64,000 bases of DNA from Cytobacillus luteolus (GCF_017873715.1 NZ_JAGGKM010000001.1:248001-312000), one strand, 5' to 3'. Shown: positions 6,787 to 15,166, counted from the stretch's first letter. The notes: generated by a model from the sequence alone, not told the origin. Numbers and translations are program-made.

Positions 6787-8319
6787 ATGCCATCTATTTT
6801 TATTATTGTAGGTATTGTTGTAGTTTTACTTTTGGCCCTAATTGCTGTCTTTGTTACGAAATATCGTACTGCAGGCCCAGATGAGGCTCTTATCGTAACA
6901 GGTAGCTACCTTGGTGGAAAAAACGTTCATGTTGATGAATCAGGTAACAGAATTAAGATTGTTCGTGGTGGAGGTACGTTTGTATTACCAGTCTTCCAAC
7001 AAGCAGAACCATTAAGTCTATTATCTAGTAAACTGGATGTTTCAACACCAGAAGTTTATACAGAGCAAGGTGTTCCAGTTATGGCGGATGGAACAGCCAT
7101 CATTAAAATTGGTGGAACCATCAATCAAATTGCTACTGCTGCAGAACAATTCTTAGGTAAGTCAAAACAAGATAGAGAAAACGAAGCAAGAGAAGTACTT
7201 GAAGGTCATCTTCGTTCGATTCTTGGTTCAATGACAGTTGAAGAAATTTATAAAAATCGTGAGAAGTTTTCACAAGAAGTTCAACGTGTAGCTTCACAGG
7301 ATTTAGCAAAAATGGGATTAATCATTGTTTCTTTCACAATTAAAGATGTTCGTGATAAGAATGGATACTTAGAGTCATTAGGTAAACCTAGAATTGCTCA
7401 GGTAAAACGTGATGCTGATATTGCTACTGCTGAGGCAGATAAAGAAACACGTATTAAGCGTGCGGAAGCAGCTAAGGATGCTCAAAAAGCCGAATTAGAA
7501 CGTGCAACTGAAATTGCTGAAGCAGAAAAGCTAAATCAATTAAAGATTGCAGAATTCCGTAGAGAGCAAGATATTGCGAAAGCGCGTGCTGACCAAGCGT
7601 ACCACCTAGAAGAAGCGAGAGCAAAACAAGAAGTTACAGAGCAACAAATGCAAGTTCAAATCATTGAGCGTCAAAAGCAAATTGAGCTTGAAGAAAAAGA
7701 GATTGCTCGTCGTGAAAAGCAATATGATTCAGAAGTTAAGAAAAAGGCAGATGCAGACCGTTACGCAGTTGAGCAAGCGGCAGCGGCTGATAAAGCTAAA
7801 CAATATGCTGAAGCAGATGCTAATAAATATCGCATTGAAGCACAGGCAAAAGCAGAAGCTGAAAAAATCAGAATTGATGGTTTAGCAAAAGCAGAAGCAC
7901 AACGTGCACAAGGGGAATCTGAGGCTGAAGTTATTCGTCTTAAAGGTCTTGCAGAAGCAGAAGCGAAAGAGAAAATTGCAGAAGCATTTGAACAGTTCGG
8001 TCAAGCAGCTATCCTTGATATGATCATCCGTATGCTTCCTGAATATGCGAAACAAGTGGCTAGCCCATTAGCAAATATTGATAAAATTACAGTTGTTGAT
8101 ACAGGTGGAAACGGTCCAAATAGCGGGGCAAATAAAGTGACAGGCTATGCAACAAACCTGATGGCTTCACTTCAGGAATCACTTAAAGCATCCTCTGGAC
8201 TAGATGTAAAAGAATTAATTGAAAACTTCTCTGGTAAAGGGAATGTTAGACACAGTATTGATTCACTTGCGAAGGATTTAACTGAAGCTAAGAAAACAGA
8301 AAATCCCGAGAAGGAATAA
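6787..8319 (+). CDS. floT: Flotillin-like protein FloT (YuaG)
   Basis: A 510-residue flotillin, matching B. subtilis FloT in length. An N-terminal hairpin membrane segment (about residues 3-24) is followed by an SPFH/PHB domain (about 30-200) and a long Ala/Glu/Lys coiled coil (about 200-400) with many AEA repeats, then a C-terminal oligomerisation region rich in DMIIRMLPEYAKQVA. Flotillins scaffold membrane microdomains that host signalling, secretion and cell-wall proteins. It is preceded by TAGGAGGAA. The third B. subtilis gene of the operon, yuaI, is absent; a terminator follows at once. Confidence 0.95.
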   Translation: MPSIFIIVGIVVVLLLALIAVFVTKYRTAGPDEALIVTGSYLGGKNVHVDESGNRIKIVRGGGTFVLPVFQQAEPLSLLSSKLDVSTPEVYTEQGVPVMADGTAIIKIGGTINQIATAAEQFLGKSKQDRENEAREVLEGHLRSILGSMTVEEIYKNREKFSQEVQRVASQDLAKMGLIIVSFTIKDVRDKNGYLESLGKPRIAQVKRDADIATAEADKETRIKRAEAAKDAQKAELERATEIAEAEKLNQLKIAEFRREQDIAKARADQAYHLEEARAKQEVTEQQMQVQIIERQKQIELEEKEIARREKQYDSEVKKKADADRYAVEQAAAADKAKQYAEADANKYRIEAQAKAEAEKIRIDGLAKAEAQRAQGESEAEVIRLKGLAEAEAKEKIAEAFEQFGQAAILDMIIRMLPEYAKQVASPLANIDKITVVDTGGNGPNSGANKVTGYATNLMASLQESLKASSGLDVKELIENFSGKGNVRHSIDSLAKDLTEAKKTENPEKE

Positions 8320-8327
8320 GTTTGATT

Positions 8328-8370
8328 AAAACAGGATCTTAGGCTATTGATGCCTAGGGTCCTGTTTTTT
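8328..8370 (+). terminator. Terminator of nfeD-floT
   Basis: Long stem AAACAGGATCTTAGGC / GCCTAGGGTCCTGTTT with a short loop and a T-run, 9 bp past the floT stop. Confidence 0.9.
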
Positions 8371-8522
8371 ATATGTGGAAAAGGGTTAGACCGATAAACT
8401 TCATTCGTGAGTATTTTTCTCCTAAGAAACCCAATGATAAGGCATAATTCCTCTTTACAATCCGTATTACTTTACAATCAATAGTAAAACCTAACAATAA
8501 ATCAAAAATAAGGAGATAATGT

Positions 8523-9521
8523 ATGAAGAAAAAATGGATTCTCTTCGTAATTGTTGGGGTTGTGTTGTTAACTCCACTTTTTGCTGAGGCGCACGTGAAA
8601 TGGTTTACAGATGTCCAACCGGAAAAAGAAACAATTCATAACATATTATCGCCATTTTTTATGGTAATGGCTTTACTTTCGGCACTCATTTTATCAGTCT
8701 TACCACAGTTGTTGCCAAAGGTGATGAAGTTACCCTATGTTGGAGATATCGATAAAAAGCTAGATAATTTCCGCAGATTTTCAAGATATTTGCTGAAATA
8801 TGGAACGGCAGTAACACTTATTATTCAAGTAGTATCGGGCACCATTTTTGCCCCAGAATTTTTAATTGAAAACAGTTGGGAAACAGTCTTAATTTGGGCT
8901 GCAATTGTCACGCTACTGATTCCAAATCATTATGCAACAAAAATTGGGGCATCTATTATTTTGGCCCTATTCCTATATGTTTTATCAAACGTCGGTCTAT
9001 TCCATATGCTTGATTATGGATTTTATCTTGCGATTGTCTTCGTACTTTTAATTGGCAAAACAAGACTAGAAAATTGGGGTTTTCCTTTTCTTTACTTAGG
9101 AACAGGATTATCACTCTGCTGGGTTGCCGTTGAAAAGTGGGTATATCCAGTCATGAGCGCTGATATCATCTATAATCATAACGTGCCGACATTTGGATTT
9201 GCTCCTGAACACTTTATTGTAATGGCTGCATTTATTGAGTTTATTGTTGGCTATTTGCTTGTGGTAGGTGTGCTAAACAGGATCTTATCCGTTATTTTAA
9301 CTCTAATCTTTTTTTCGACCACTCTTCTTTTTGGTGTAACGGAAATCATTGGTCACTTTATGATTCATATTGTGTTAGTTATTTTTATCATTGAGGGAGT
9401 GTCCTTCTATAACCCGCCAATTCGTATACACAAGTCAATCATTGATCAAATGATTTTTGTGTTTTTAAACTATATCTTTGTTCTTGCTACCTTTATACTT
9501 ATTTATTATCGATTTGCTTAA
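8523..9521 (+). CDS. Multi-pass membrane protein with signal peptide, DoxX/CopD-like appearance
   Basis: A 332-residue integral membrane protein. Residues 1-23 form a typical signal peptide with cleavage after AEA, leaving an extracytoplasmic His (AHVKW). About eight hydrophobic helices follow. The C-terminal half has spaced polar residues seen in DoxX-like quinone-linked families (WVAVEKWVYP, GFAPEHF, FGVTEIIGHFMIH), including several His that could bind a metal or heme. The ATG follows AAGGAGATA. It is monocistronic, with terminators on both sides. Function is unknown and the family likeness is only by eye. Confidence 0.75.
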   Translation: MKKKWILFVIVGVVLLTPLFAEAHVKWFTDVQPEKETIHNILSPFFMVMALLSALILSVLPQLLPKVMKLPYVGDIDKKLDNFRRFSRYLLKYGTAVTLIIQVVSGTIFAPEFLIENSWETVLIWAAIVTLLIPNHYATKIGASIILALFLYVLSNVGLFHMLDYGFYLAIVFVLLIGKTRLENWGFPFLYLGTGLSLCWVAVEKWVYPVMSADIIYNHNVPTFGFAPEHFIVMAAFIEFIVGYLLVVGVLNRILSVILTLIFFSTTLLFGVTEIIGHFMIHIVLVIFIIEGVSFYNPPIRIHKSIIDQMIFVFLNYIFVLATFILIYYRFA

Positions 9522-9548
9522 GCAGCTTTCAGAAGAGAGCTGCTTTTT
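9521..9548 (+). terminator. Terminator after the membrane-protein gene
   Basis: Stem AGCAGCT / AGCTGCT with a 10-nt loop and a five-T run, starting at the stop codon of the preceding gene. Confidence 0.85.
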
Positions 9549-9569
9549 AAAATAAATTAAAAAATGTAG

Positions 9570-9595
9570 TGAACTTTTTTGAACAGTTAAACGTA
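9570..9595 (+). promoter_or_regulatory. ECF-type promoter upstream of sigY
   Basis: TGAACT at 9570-9575, 16 bp, then CGTA at 9592-9595, ending 45 bp before the sigY start. ECF sigma factors usually read their own promoter, and B. subtilis SigY is autoregulated from a TGAAC-type -35, so this is the likely autoregulatory site. A second TGAACA at 9580 has no -10 at the right distance. Confidence 0.65.
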
Positions 9596-9640
9596 TTACC
9601 TTTAGATAAAAAAACGGACTACACTGGGGAGAGCCATTAG

Positions 9641-10213
9641 ATGGACGATAAAGACTTAATAAAAAGTGCAAAGCGGGGTGACTCTCTTGCTTTTGCAATG
9701 CTTTTTGAAAAGCATTATTCCTTCTTAGTAAAATACTTAATCAAAGTGACCATGAAGCCAGAAATGGCAGAGGACTTGGCCCAAGAAACGATGATTAAGT
9801 GTATTGAAAAAATCAAACTATACAACGGAAAATCAAAGTTTTCCTCTTGGCTTATCACGATAGCAACGAACATCTATATAGATGATCTGCGTAGAAAGAA
9901 AAGAGAGCAAAGTTGGCAAGAGCAGGAACAGGCTCTTCGCAAAATGAAGTGGCAGTTTGAGAGTAGAAATGAAGAGTGGAATGATGTTTTGAATGCACTT
10001 GGGAAACTATCAGATGAAATTCGCATTCCAATTGTGTTAAAGCATTATTACGGATATGCCTATGATGAAATAGCAGACATGCTTGGGATTGCACTTGGTA
10101 CTGTAAAATCACGAATTCACAATGGAATCGCGACTGTTAGAAAGGAGTTGAACGATGATGACAGAAGACAAGATTATCCCGTTAAAGAAGAAACAACAAC
10201 AACAAGACTTTGA
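9641..10213 (+). CDS. sigY: ECF RNA polymerase sigma factor SigY-like
   Basis: A 190-residue ECF sigma factor. Region 2 includes FEKHYSFLVKYLIKV and MAEDLAQETMIKCIEKI, with GKSKFSSWLITIATNIYIDDLRR at 2.4. Region 4 has RIPIVLKHYYGYAYDEIADMLGI and GTVKSRIHNGIATVRK, a standard -35-binding helix-turn-helix. Gene order with the next three small genes matches B. subtilis sigY-yxlCDE. The frame runs 59 nt into yxlC, giving an acidic then Thr-rich tail (ends EETTTTRL) longer than in B. subtilis. This sigma factor probably responds to an envelope or toxic-peptide stress; its signal is unknown. Confidence 0.88.
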   Translation: MDDKDLIKSAKRGDSLAFAMLFEKHYSFLVKYLIKVTMKPEMAEDLAQETMIKCIEKIKLYNGKSKFSSWLITIATNIYIDDLRRKKREQSWQEQEQALRKMKWQFESRNEEWNDVLNALGKLSDEIRIPIVLKHYYGYAYDEIADMLGIALGTVKSRIHNGIATVRKELNDDDRRQDYPVKEETTTTRL

Positions 10214-10517
10214 TTCAAATCTCATCGATAAGATAAATAAGGGTCTTAACCAATTGGACAACACCTATCAAACATATACACCTAATGTACAGTGGTTTGA
10301 GCAAATGGTCATCAAAGAAAAAGAAGCTGCTAGAAGAAGACTCGTAAAAGAATTAATTATCTTCTTTATATCAGCTATTACTATATTAAGTTTATTAGTA
10401 CTAACAATTTTTAAAGCACCAGTTATTTTTATAGTATTACAAGTGATAGTAACCATTTCCCTACCACTAGGAGTTTATATCCACCATAGAAAACAGGTGA
10501 TCATTCATGACAGTTGA
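10155..10517 (+). CDS. yxlC: YxlC-like SigY operon protein
   Basis: A 120-residue protein with a soluble N-terminus rich in Lys/Gln, an NVQWFEQMV segment, and two membrane helices near the C-terminus (about 66-86 and 88-108). In B. subtilis YxlC sits in the same place and, with YxlD/YxlE, contributes to negative control of SigY. The ATG at 10155 has AAAGGAG 7 bp upstream, inside the sigY frame, so the two genes overlap by 59 nt and are translationally coupled. The assignment rests on position and topology more than on strong motifs. Confidence 0.7.
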   Translation: MMTEDKIIPLKKKQQQQDFDSNLIDKINKGLNQLDNTYQTYTPNVQWFEQMVIKEKEAARRRLVKELIIFFISAITILSLLVLTIFKAPVIFIVLQVIVTISLPLGVYIHHRKQVIIHDS

Positions 10518-10701
10518 AGAACTAATACTTATTCCACTTGTTGCAGTCATCCTAATCGCACAAAGTACCTTTCTTTTTCTAGATGCTAGAAAAAGAGGTC
10601 ATAATTACTGGTTATGGGGTATTGTCGGATTAATCCAGGCCCCTATGCCTTCTCTGTTTTATCTACTCTTTGTTAGAAAAATATTTAAAACGAAAAAGTA
10701 G
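10507..10701 (+). CDS. yxlD: YxlD-like SigY negative regulator
   Basis: A 64-residue membrane protein with two helices (about 3-25 and 36-57) and the motif LDARKRGHNYWLWGIVGL, typical of PLDc_N/YxlD-like short proteins. In B. subtilis YxlD is needed to hold SigY inactive. It overlaps the end of yxlC by 11 nt and is preceded by CAGGTGATC. Identification follows from the RKRGHNYWLWG motif and gene order. Confidence 0.78.
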   Translation: MTVEELILIPLVAVILIAQSTFLFLDARKRGHNYWLWGIVGLIQAPMPSLFYLLFVRKIFKTKK

Positions 10702-10704
10702 GTT

Positions 10705-10914
10705 ATGAATATGGATCGATTAAAGTATGTATTAACAGCTACTGCCACGATTGGACAACTAATTGGTATTGTTTTTCTATTCATAAACATACAGTGGGCA
10801 ATATTCTTTTATATTTGTTATGGAGTGGCGATTGTTGCATTATTTGCTGTACTGATAAGAGAAAGAAGGAAAGAAAAAAAGGAGGAAGAAGAAAATGATT
10901 ATCGTGACTACTGA
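10705..10914 (+). CDS. yxlE: YxlE-like small membrane protein
   Basis: A 69-residue two-helix protein (about 8-27 and 30-50) with a charged C-terminus alternating Arg/Lys and Glu (RERRKEKKEEEEND). It sits where yxlE lies in B. subtilis, where it acts with YxlD as part of the SigY anti-sigma complex. GTAGGTT precedes the ATG; a second in-frame ATG lies two codons on. The 3' end overlaps the next gene by 20 nt. The B. subtilis ABC genes yxlFG are missing here. Confidence 0.68.
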   Translation: MNMDRLKYVLTATATIGQLIGIVFLFINIQWAIFFYICYGVAIVALFAVLIRERRKEKKEEEENDYRDY

Positions 10915-11209
10915 GTTTGTACCTGGCAAGGAAGTTAAGGAATTAAAAGGATTTGTAAAAGGAAGTACAGTTCAATCGAAACATATCGGAAAGGACCTAC
11001 TAGCTGGCCTAAAAACAATTGTAGGTGGAGAAATAAAAGATTATACAGATATGATGACGGAAGCTAGAAAAATAGCCATTGGAAGAATGGTAGAGGACGC
11101 AAAAAAAATGGGTGCCAATGCTGTCATTGGTGTGAGATTAGAGACATCCAGCGTAATGGCGAATGCTTCTGAAATTATCGCCTATGGAACAGCAGTTTAC
11201 GTAGAATAG
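10895..11209 (+). CDS. YbjQ/UPF0145 family protein
   Basis: A 104-residue UPF0145 (YbjQ-like) protein, full length for the family, with GKEVKELKGFVKGSTVQSKHIGKD, a central YTDMMTEARKIAIGRMVEDAKKMGANAVIGVR and the closing GTAVYVE. YbjQ proteins form ring-like pentamers and have been linked to metal binding, but their function is not known. GGAGGAAG precedes the ATG and the gene overlaps yxlE by 20 nt, so it is expressed with the SigY operon. That linkage is not part of the B. subtilis operon and may point to an accessory role in the SigY response. Confidence 0.85.
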   Translation: MIIVTTEFVPGKEVKELKGFVKGSTVQSKHIGKDLLAGLKTIVGGEIKDYTDMMTEARKIAIGRMVEDAKKMGANAVIGVRLETSSVMANASEIIAYGTAVYVE

Positions 11210-11244
11210 TCTAAAAATAGATCTACTTATTTCCAAAAAAAGGT

Positions 11245-11272
11245 TTGACAACGTTAAGAAACCTGTTAGTAT
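11245..11272 (+). promoter_or_regulatory. Sigma-A promoter of tenA-ykoEDC
   Basis: Perfect -35 TTGACA (11245-11250), 16 bp spacer, -10 TAGTAT (11267-11272) preceded by an extended TG at 11264-11265. It lies about 40 bp before the TPP aptamer. Confidence 0.65.
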
Positions 11273-11313
11273 AGGTAGCAGTAACATGTTATTTTAAAAT
11301 TTAATATTGTTTT

Positions 11314-11406
11314 TCCACTAGGGGTGCCTTTTAAAGGCTGAGATCGAAGTGTACTTTGAGACCCTTAGAACCTGATCTGGTTAACACCAGCGTAGGGAAG
11401 TGGAGT
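11314..11406 (+). ncRNA. TPP riboswitch (THI element) of tenA-ykoEDC
   Basis: Contains the conserved THI-box blocks in order: GGGGTGCC, GGCTGAGA, ACCCTTAGAACCTGATCTGG and the closing CGTAGGGAAGTGG. The P1 stem is formed by CCACT near 11315 and AGTGG near 11399. Binding of thiamine pyrophosphate would free the downstream terminator. The P1 3' strand (AAGTGG) is complementary to the terminator's CCACTT, giving the expected antiterminator. Confidence 0.96.
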
Positions 11407-11443
11407 ATAGGAATCTCTGTATTTATGTGCATTTTCCATTACA

Positions 11444-11481
11444 ACCACTTCTTTACTCTGGTAAAGTAAGTGGTTTTTTTA
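11444..11481 (+). terminator. Riboswitch-controlled terminator upstream of tenA
   Basis: Stem ACCACTTCTTTAC / GTAAAGTAAGTGGT followed by seven T. It is the expression platform of the TPP riboswitch. Confidence 0.92.
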
Positions 11482-11495
11482 TGTTGTTTTACGAA

Positions 11496-11522
11496 TTCGA
11501 CAAATGCCACGCACTTGTCGAA
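11496..11522 (+). other. Stem-loop before tenA
   Basis: Arms TTCGACAA and TTGTCGAA enclose an 11-nt loop, between the riboswitch terminator and the tenA ribosome site. No T-run follows. A stem-loop with the same outer arm sequence TTCGACA lies just after tenA. Confidence 0.5.
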
Positions 11523-11552
11523 ATCCCACTAAAATCTTAGGAGGAATGGAAA

Positions 11553-12236
11553 ATGACTTTTTCACAGGAAATTAGAAAAGAAGCGAATTCGATTTGGGAG
11601 GCAAGCTTTGACCATCCATTTGTAACAGGCATTGCGGACGGCACTTTATCACTTGAGTCTTTTCGTTATTATGTCTTACAGGATGCTTACTATTTATCTC
11701 ATTTTGCAAGAATTCAAGCATTAGGTGCAGCGAAAGCAGAGGATTTACATACAACAAACAGATTAGCGATTCATGCACAAGGTACGTATGAGGCTGAGTT
11801 GTCATTACATGAAAACTTTTCAAAACGTCTAGGTATTACAGAGGAAGAAAGACAAAACTTCGTAGCAGCACCAACAGCATATGCATATACGTCACATCTT
11901 TACCGTGCTGCATACTCTGGACACTTAGGTGATATTATTGCAGCTTTACTTCCTTGCTACTGGCTGTACTATGAAATCGGTGAAAGACTACAAGGTTCAA
12001 CTCCTGCTGAACCAATCTACCAAGAATGGATTGAAGCTTACGGTGGAGATTGGTTCCGAGAACTAGTTGAAGAACAAATCAATCGACTTGATGAACTTGC
12101 TGAAAAAGTAACAGAAGAAGACCGCAAACGCATGAAAGAACACTTTATGATTAGCAGCCAATACGAATACTCCTTCTGGGAAATGGCCTACCGCCTGGAA
12201 AAATGGCCTGTTGAAAATACTAAATTAGAAGTTTAA
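11553..12236 (+). CDS. tenA: Thiaminase II / aminopyrimidine aminohydrolase TenA
   Basis: A 227-residue TenA/THI-4 helical-bundle enzyme. It hydrolyses formyl-aminopyrimidine or thiamine breakdown products to the HMP pyrimidine, allowing salvage of base-degraded thiamine. Catalytic Cys lies in LLPCYWLYYEIG and the substrate Tyr/Asp/Glu set is seen in YVLQDAYYLSHFA and YEYSFWEMAY. The ATG follows TAGGAGGAATGG. It is first in a TPP-riboswitch operon with the ykoEDC transporter, which fits salvage of imported pyrimidine precursors. Confidence 0.95.
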   Translation: MTFSQEIRKEANSIWEASFDHPFVTGIADGTLSLESFRYYVLQDAYYLSHFARIQALGAAKAEDLHTTNRLAIHAQGTYEAELSLHENFSKRLGITEEERQNFVAAPTAYAYTSHLYRAAYSGHLGDIIAALLPCYWLYYEIGERLQGSTPAEPIYQEWIEAYGGDWFRELVEEQINRLDELAEKVTEEDRKRMKEHFMISSQYEYSFWEMAYRLEKWPVENTKLEV

Positions 12237-12244
12237 CAGATCCG

Positions 12245-12271
12245 TTCGACATCTTCTATGAAGATGTCGAA
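12245..12271 (+). other. Perfect 11-bp stem-loop between tenA and ykoE
   Basis: TTCGACATCTT, a 5-nt loop, then AAGATGTCGAA. With no T-run it is unlikely to terminate; it may stabilise the tenA message or slow read-through into ykoE. Outer arm shared with the stem-loop before tenA. Confidence 0.55.
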
Positions 12272-12305
12272 TCTAAAAATTTAATAAAAAAGGAGTCAAT
12301 CATAT

Positions 12306-12887
12306 ATGAATAAAGGTTTAAAGCTGACTGATATATTAGTTACTGTCGTTATTGCAATTGCATTTGGTATAGTTTATAAACTTTGGGGGCCACTTTATTA
12401 TGCTGTGAAGCCACTTGGACTTCACGCCGATCAGCTAATCTATGGAATGTGGTTTATTGCCGCAACGGTTGCTTTCCTAATTATTAGAAAACCAGGGGTA
12501 GCATTACTAGCTGAAACAGCGGCAGCTTCTGGTGAGTTCTTAATGGGATCTGAATTTGGTTTAACTGTATTGCTATATGGATTTATTCAAGGTTTATTTG
12601 CAGAGCTAGTATTAGCAGCTTTCCGTTATAAGCGTTTTGACTTACTTGTTGTATGTCTAGCAGGTTTTGGTGCAGGTCTAGGCTCACTAATTATGGATTT
12701 TGCCTATGGTGAGGTTGGCGACCTTGCTGCCTGGAACTTAACGTTGTTTATTGTAGCAAGATTTGTTGGTGCTGTTTTATTTACAGGGGTACTTGCTTAT
12801 TACCTAGTGAAAGCTCTTGAAGCGACTGGAGTGACAAACCTAGTACGTCCAGCTACACAAGAGGATTTTGATGCACTAGATCGTTAA
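12306..12887 (+). CDS. ykoE: YkoE, substrate-binding membrane component of thiamine-precursor ECF-type transporter
   Basis: A 193-residue membrane protein with six predicted helices and the family segments LWGPLYYAVKPLGLHADQLIYGMWFIA and KPGVALLAETAAASGEFLMGS. YkoE is the S-type component that pairs with YkoC/YkoD to import hydroxymethylpyrimidine or thiamine. AAAAGGAGTC lies before the ATG. The downstream energising genes follow at once. B. subtilis has an extra soluble pyrimidine-binding gene, ykoF, before ykoE; that gene is absent here and tenA takes its place. Confidence 0.9.
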   Translation: MNKGLKLTDILVTVVIAIAFGIVYKLWGPLYYAVKPLGLHADQLIYGMWFIAATVAFLIIRKPGVALLAETAAASGEFLMGSEFGLTVLLYGFIQGLFAELVLAAFRYKRFDLLVVCLAGFGAGLGSLIMDFAYGEVGDLAAWNLTLFIVARFVGAVLFTGVLAYYLVKALEATGVTNLVRPATQEDFDALDR

Positions 12888-12901
12888 ATGGGGTGCTAAA
12901 A

Positions 12902-14371
12902 ATGAAAAAAGTTGCACATGTTGAAAATCTACGCTTAAAGTTTACTGGAGGAGAATCCTTGTTATTCAAGGATTTATCCTCTACTTTTTATCAAGGAGAA
13001 AAGGTACTTCTTCTCGGCCCATCAGGGTGTGGAAAATCCTCACTACTGCAAGTGTTAACAGGGTTAATACCCAATTCCATTGATGTACCTATGAAGGCAG
13101 ACAGTATAGAGATTCCAGCATCTTGGGGCTATGTGTTTCAAGACCCTGATACTCAATTTTGTATGCCTTTTGTTGACGAGGAAATTGCGTTTGTACTAGA
13201 AAATCTCCAAGTGCCTAGAGAACAAATGAACCAAAAAATCCACGAACTTCTTTTTAAAGTAGGACTAATTCTAGATTCAACACATACTTCAATTAACACA
13301 TTATCAGGAGGAATGAAGCAACGGTTGGCGATTGCTTCAGTATTAGCTCTAGAACCTGAAGTTCTCTTTTTAGATGAGCCAACAGCCATGCTTGACCCAG
13401 AAGGAACAAAGGATATTTGGGATACGATAAAAAAAATAAGCAAAGACAAGACAGTCATCATCGTTGAACATAAAATTGATCATGTCATTGACTTTGTCGA
13501 CCGAATTATCCTCTTTGATGGGAAAGGACAAATCATTGCTGATGGAGATAAAGATGAAATTTTCCTGAACTACAAGAAAGAAATTAAAGCTCAGGGAATT
13601 TGGTATCCGGGCGTATGGGATGAGTATGTCAGTGAAAGGCCATCTAACCTGCCAGATTTTATGGAAGATGCGAATGAAGTCCTTAGGTTAGAAAACTTTA
13701 CAGGCTACCGGAATAAAGAAGCAAAAATACATGTACCTGATTGTACAGTCAAAGCAGGAGAATGGATTGTAATTGTTGGAGAAAATGGTGCCGGAAAGAG
13801 TACGTTATTACATGCCTTATTTCAATTTATTAAAACGTCAGGACACTATGATTTAATGGAGACAAACATTCAACATATCCAAAAACTGACTAAGTATTTA
13901 ACATTTGTTTTTCAAAATCCTGAATTCCAGTTCATTACGAATTCTGTCTATGAAGAGATAGCCTATTCATTAAAAATGGAGAAGGTCAATGATAAGGAAA
14001 TTGAAGAAAAAGTAAATGAACTGTTAACTCTTTTTCAGTTGGAAAATCACCGCAAACAACATCCCTATCAACTATCAATGGGACAAAAGCGCAGATTAAG
14101 TGTAGCAGCATCCATTGTTAAGGGGCAAAGAATCATGCTCCTAGATGAACCAACATTTGGCCAGGATTCAAAAAATACATTCGCATTGCTTGAGCTCATT
14201 GAACAGTATCGTAGAAAAGGAACGACTATATTGATGGTGACACATGATGAACAAATTGAAGCTCATTTTGCCACAAGGGTATGGCATATCGAAGCTGGCG
14301 AGCTGATCAATGATCGAGTTCAAACTAGGTCTCAGCCTTTTTTAGAAAGGAAAGTGACCTATGCAAATTAA
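12902..14371 (+). CDS. ykoD: YkoD, two-domain ATPase of thiamine-precursor transporter
   Basis: About 489 residues with two ABC ATPase domains in one chain. The first has Walker A GPSGCGKSS, signature TLSGGMKQR and Walker B VLFLDEPTAM; the second has GENGAGKST, LSMGQKRR and IMLLDEPTFG. The layout is that of EcfA-EcfA' fusions. An in-frame GTG nine bases upstream lies within the likely ribosome site GGGGTG, so the ATG at 12902 (six-base spacing) is preferred. It energises uptake through YkoE/YkoC. It overlaps ykoC by 11 nt. Confidence 0.9.
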   Translation: MKKVAHVENLRLKFTGGESLLFKDLSSTFYQGEKVLLLGPSGCGKSSLLQVLTGLIPNSIDVPMKADSIEIPASWGYVFQDPDTQFCMPFVDEEIAFVLENLQVPREQMNQKIHELLFKVGLILDSTHTSINTLSGGMKQRLAIASVLALEPEVLFLDEPTAMLDPEGTKDIWDTIKKISKDKTVIIVEHKIDHVIDFVDRIILFDGKGQIIADGDKDEIFLNYKKEIKAQGIWYPGVWDEYVSERPSNLPDFMEDANEVLRLENFTGYRNKEAKIHVPDCTVKAGEWIVIVGENGAGKSTLLHALFQFIKTSGHYDLMETNIQHIQKLTKYLTFVFQNPEFQFITNSVYEEIAYSLKMEKVNDKEIEEKVNELLTLFQLENHRKQHPYQLSMGQKRRLSVAASIVKGQRIMLLDEPTFGQDSKNTFALLELIEQYRRKGTTILMVTHDEQIEAHFATRVWHIEAGELINDRVQTRSQPFLERKVTYAN

Positions 14372-15161
14372 CTTTTCATTTGAAGAAACCTGGCTGCACA
14401 AGATTAATCCAAGTGTAAAACTACTTACGATGATATTTCTACTATTTATCGTACTGTTTATTCATAACCTAAACTTTATGATGAACTTTGCCATTATCAC
14501 TCTCATTCTCTACTGTTTTTTTACAGGACACCCAACGAAACGAGTACTACTCTTTTCCATACCCTTTGTGATTGTATTTATTTCTACAGCATCCTCTATG
14601 ATTCTGTTTGGAAAAGGTGATACTACTTGGCTTAAATGGGGGCTCATTTCTATTTCGGAGGAGAGTTTTTATAGAGGAATACACATTGGTTTTCGAGCTC
14701 TCACTTTTGCAGCCTTAGGATTGACCTTTGCATTAACAACAAGACCTGTTTATTTATTTTATTCCTTAATGCAACAGTTAAAACTAAAGCCAAAATATGC
14801 GTATAGCTTTATGGCTGCAGTGAGGCTTATACCGATTATGATTGAAGAATTCCAAACCATCCGAAATGCCATGAAAGTTCGTGGTGGGGATGACAAAAAT
14901 GGGATTCTATCTATTTTTAAAAAAATGAAATCCTACACGATACCTATGTTATCCCAAAGCATTCGTCGAGCACACAGAATTGCAGTTGCTATGGAAGCGA
15001 AAGGATTCTCAGATACGACAAAGAGAACGTATTATTATCAGGTAGGCTACTCAAGATATGATCTGATATTTATATTGTACTTTGTCATTATGTTACTAGT
15101 AGGCTATGTACTTGCTATCAATCTACCTTACTTACCAGCAACAGATATACGCTATAACTAA
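14361..15161 (+). CDS. ykoC: YkoC, T-component (EcfT) of thiamine-precursor transporter
   Basis: A 266-residue EcfT/CbiQ-type transmembrane coupling protein. Four or five helices in the N-terminal half are followed by cytoplasmic coupling helices carrying the family Arg motifs (MAAVRLIPIMIEEFQTIRNAMKVRG and RIAVAMEAKGF, the Ala-Arg-Gly/AMEARG signature). Its start overlaps ykoD by 11 nt with GAAAGTGACC upstream. It is the last gene of the tenA operon; the next riboswitch follows about 55 bp later. Confidence 0.9.
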   Translation: MQINFSFEETWLHKINPSVKLLTMIFLLFIVLFIHNLNFMMNFAIITLILYCFFTGHPTKRVLLFSIPFVIVFISTASSMILFGKGDTTWLKWGLISISEESFYRGIHIGFRALTFAALGLTFALTTRPVYLFYSLMQQLKLKPKYAYSFMAAVRLIPIMIEEFQTIRNAMKVRGGDDKNGILSIFKKMKSYTIPMLSQSIRRAHRIAVAMEAKGFSDTTKRTYYYQVGYSRYDLIFILYFVIMLLVGYVLAINLPYLPATDIRYN

Positions 15162-15166
15162 ATTGA

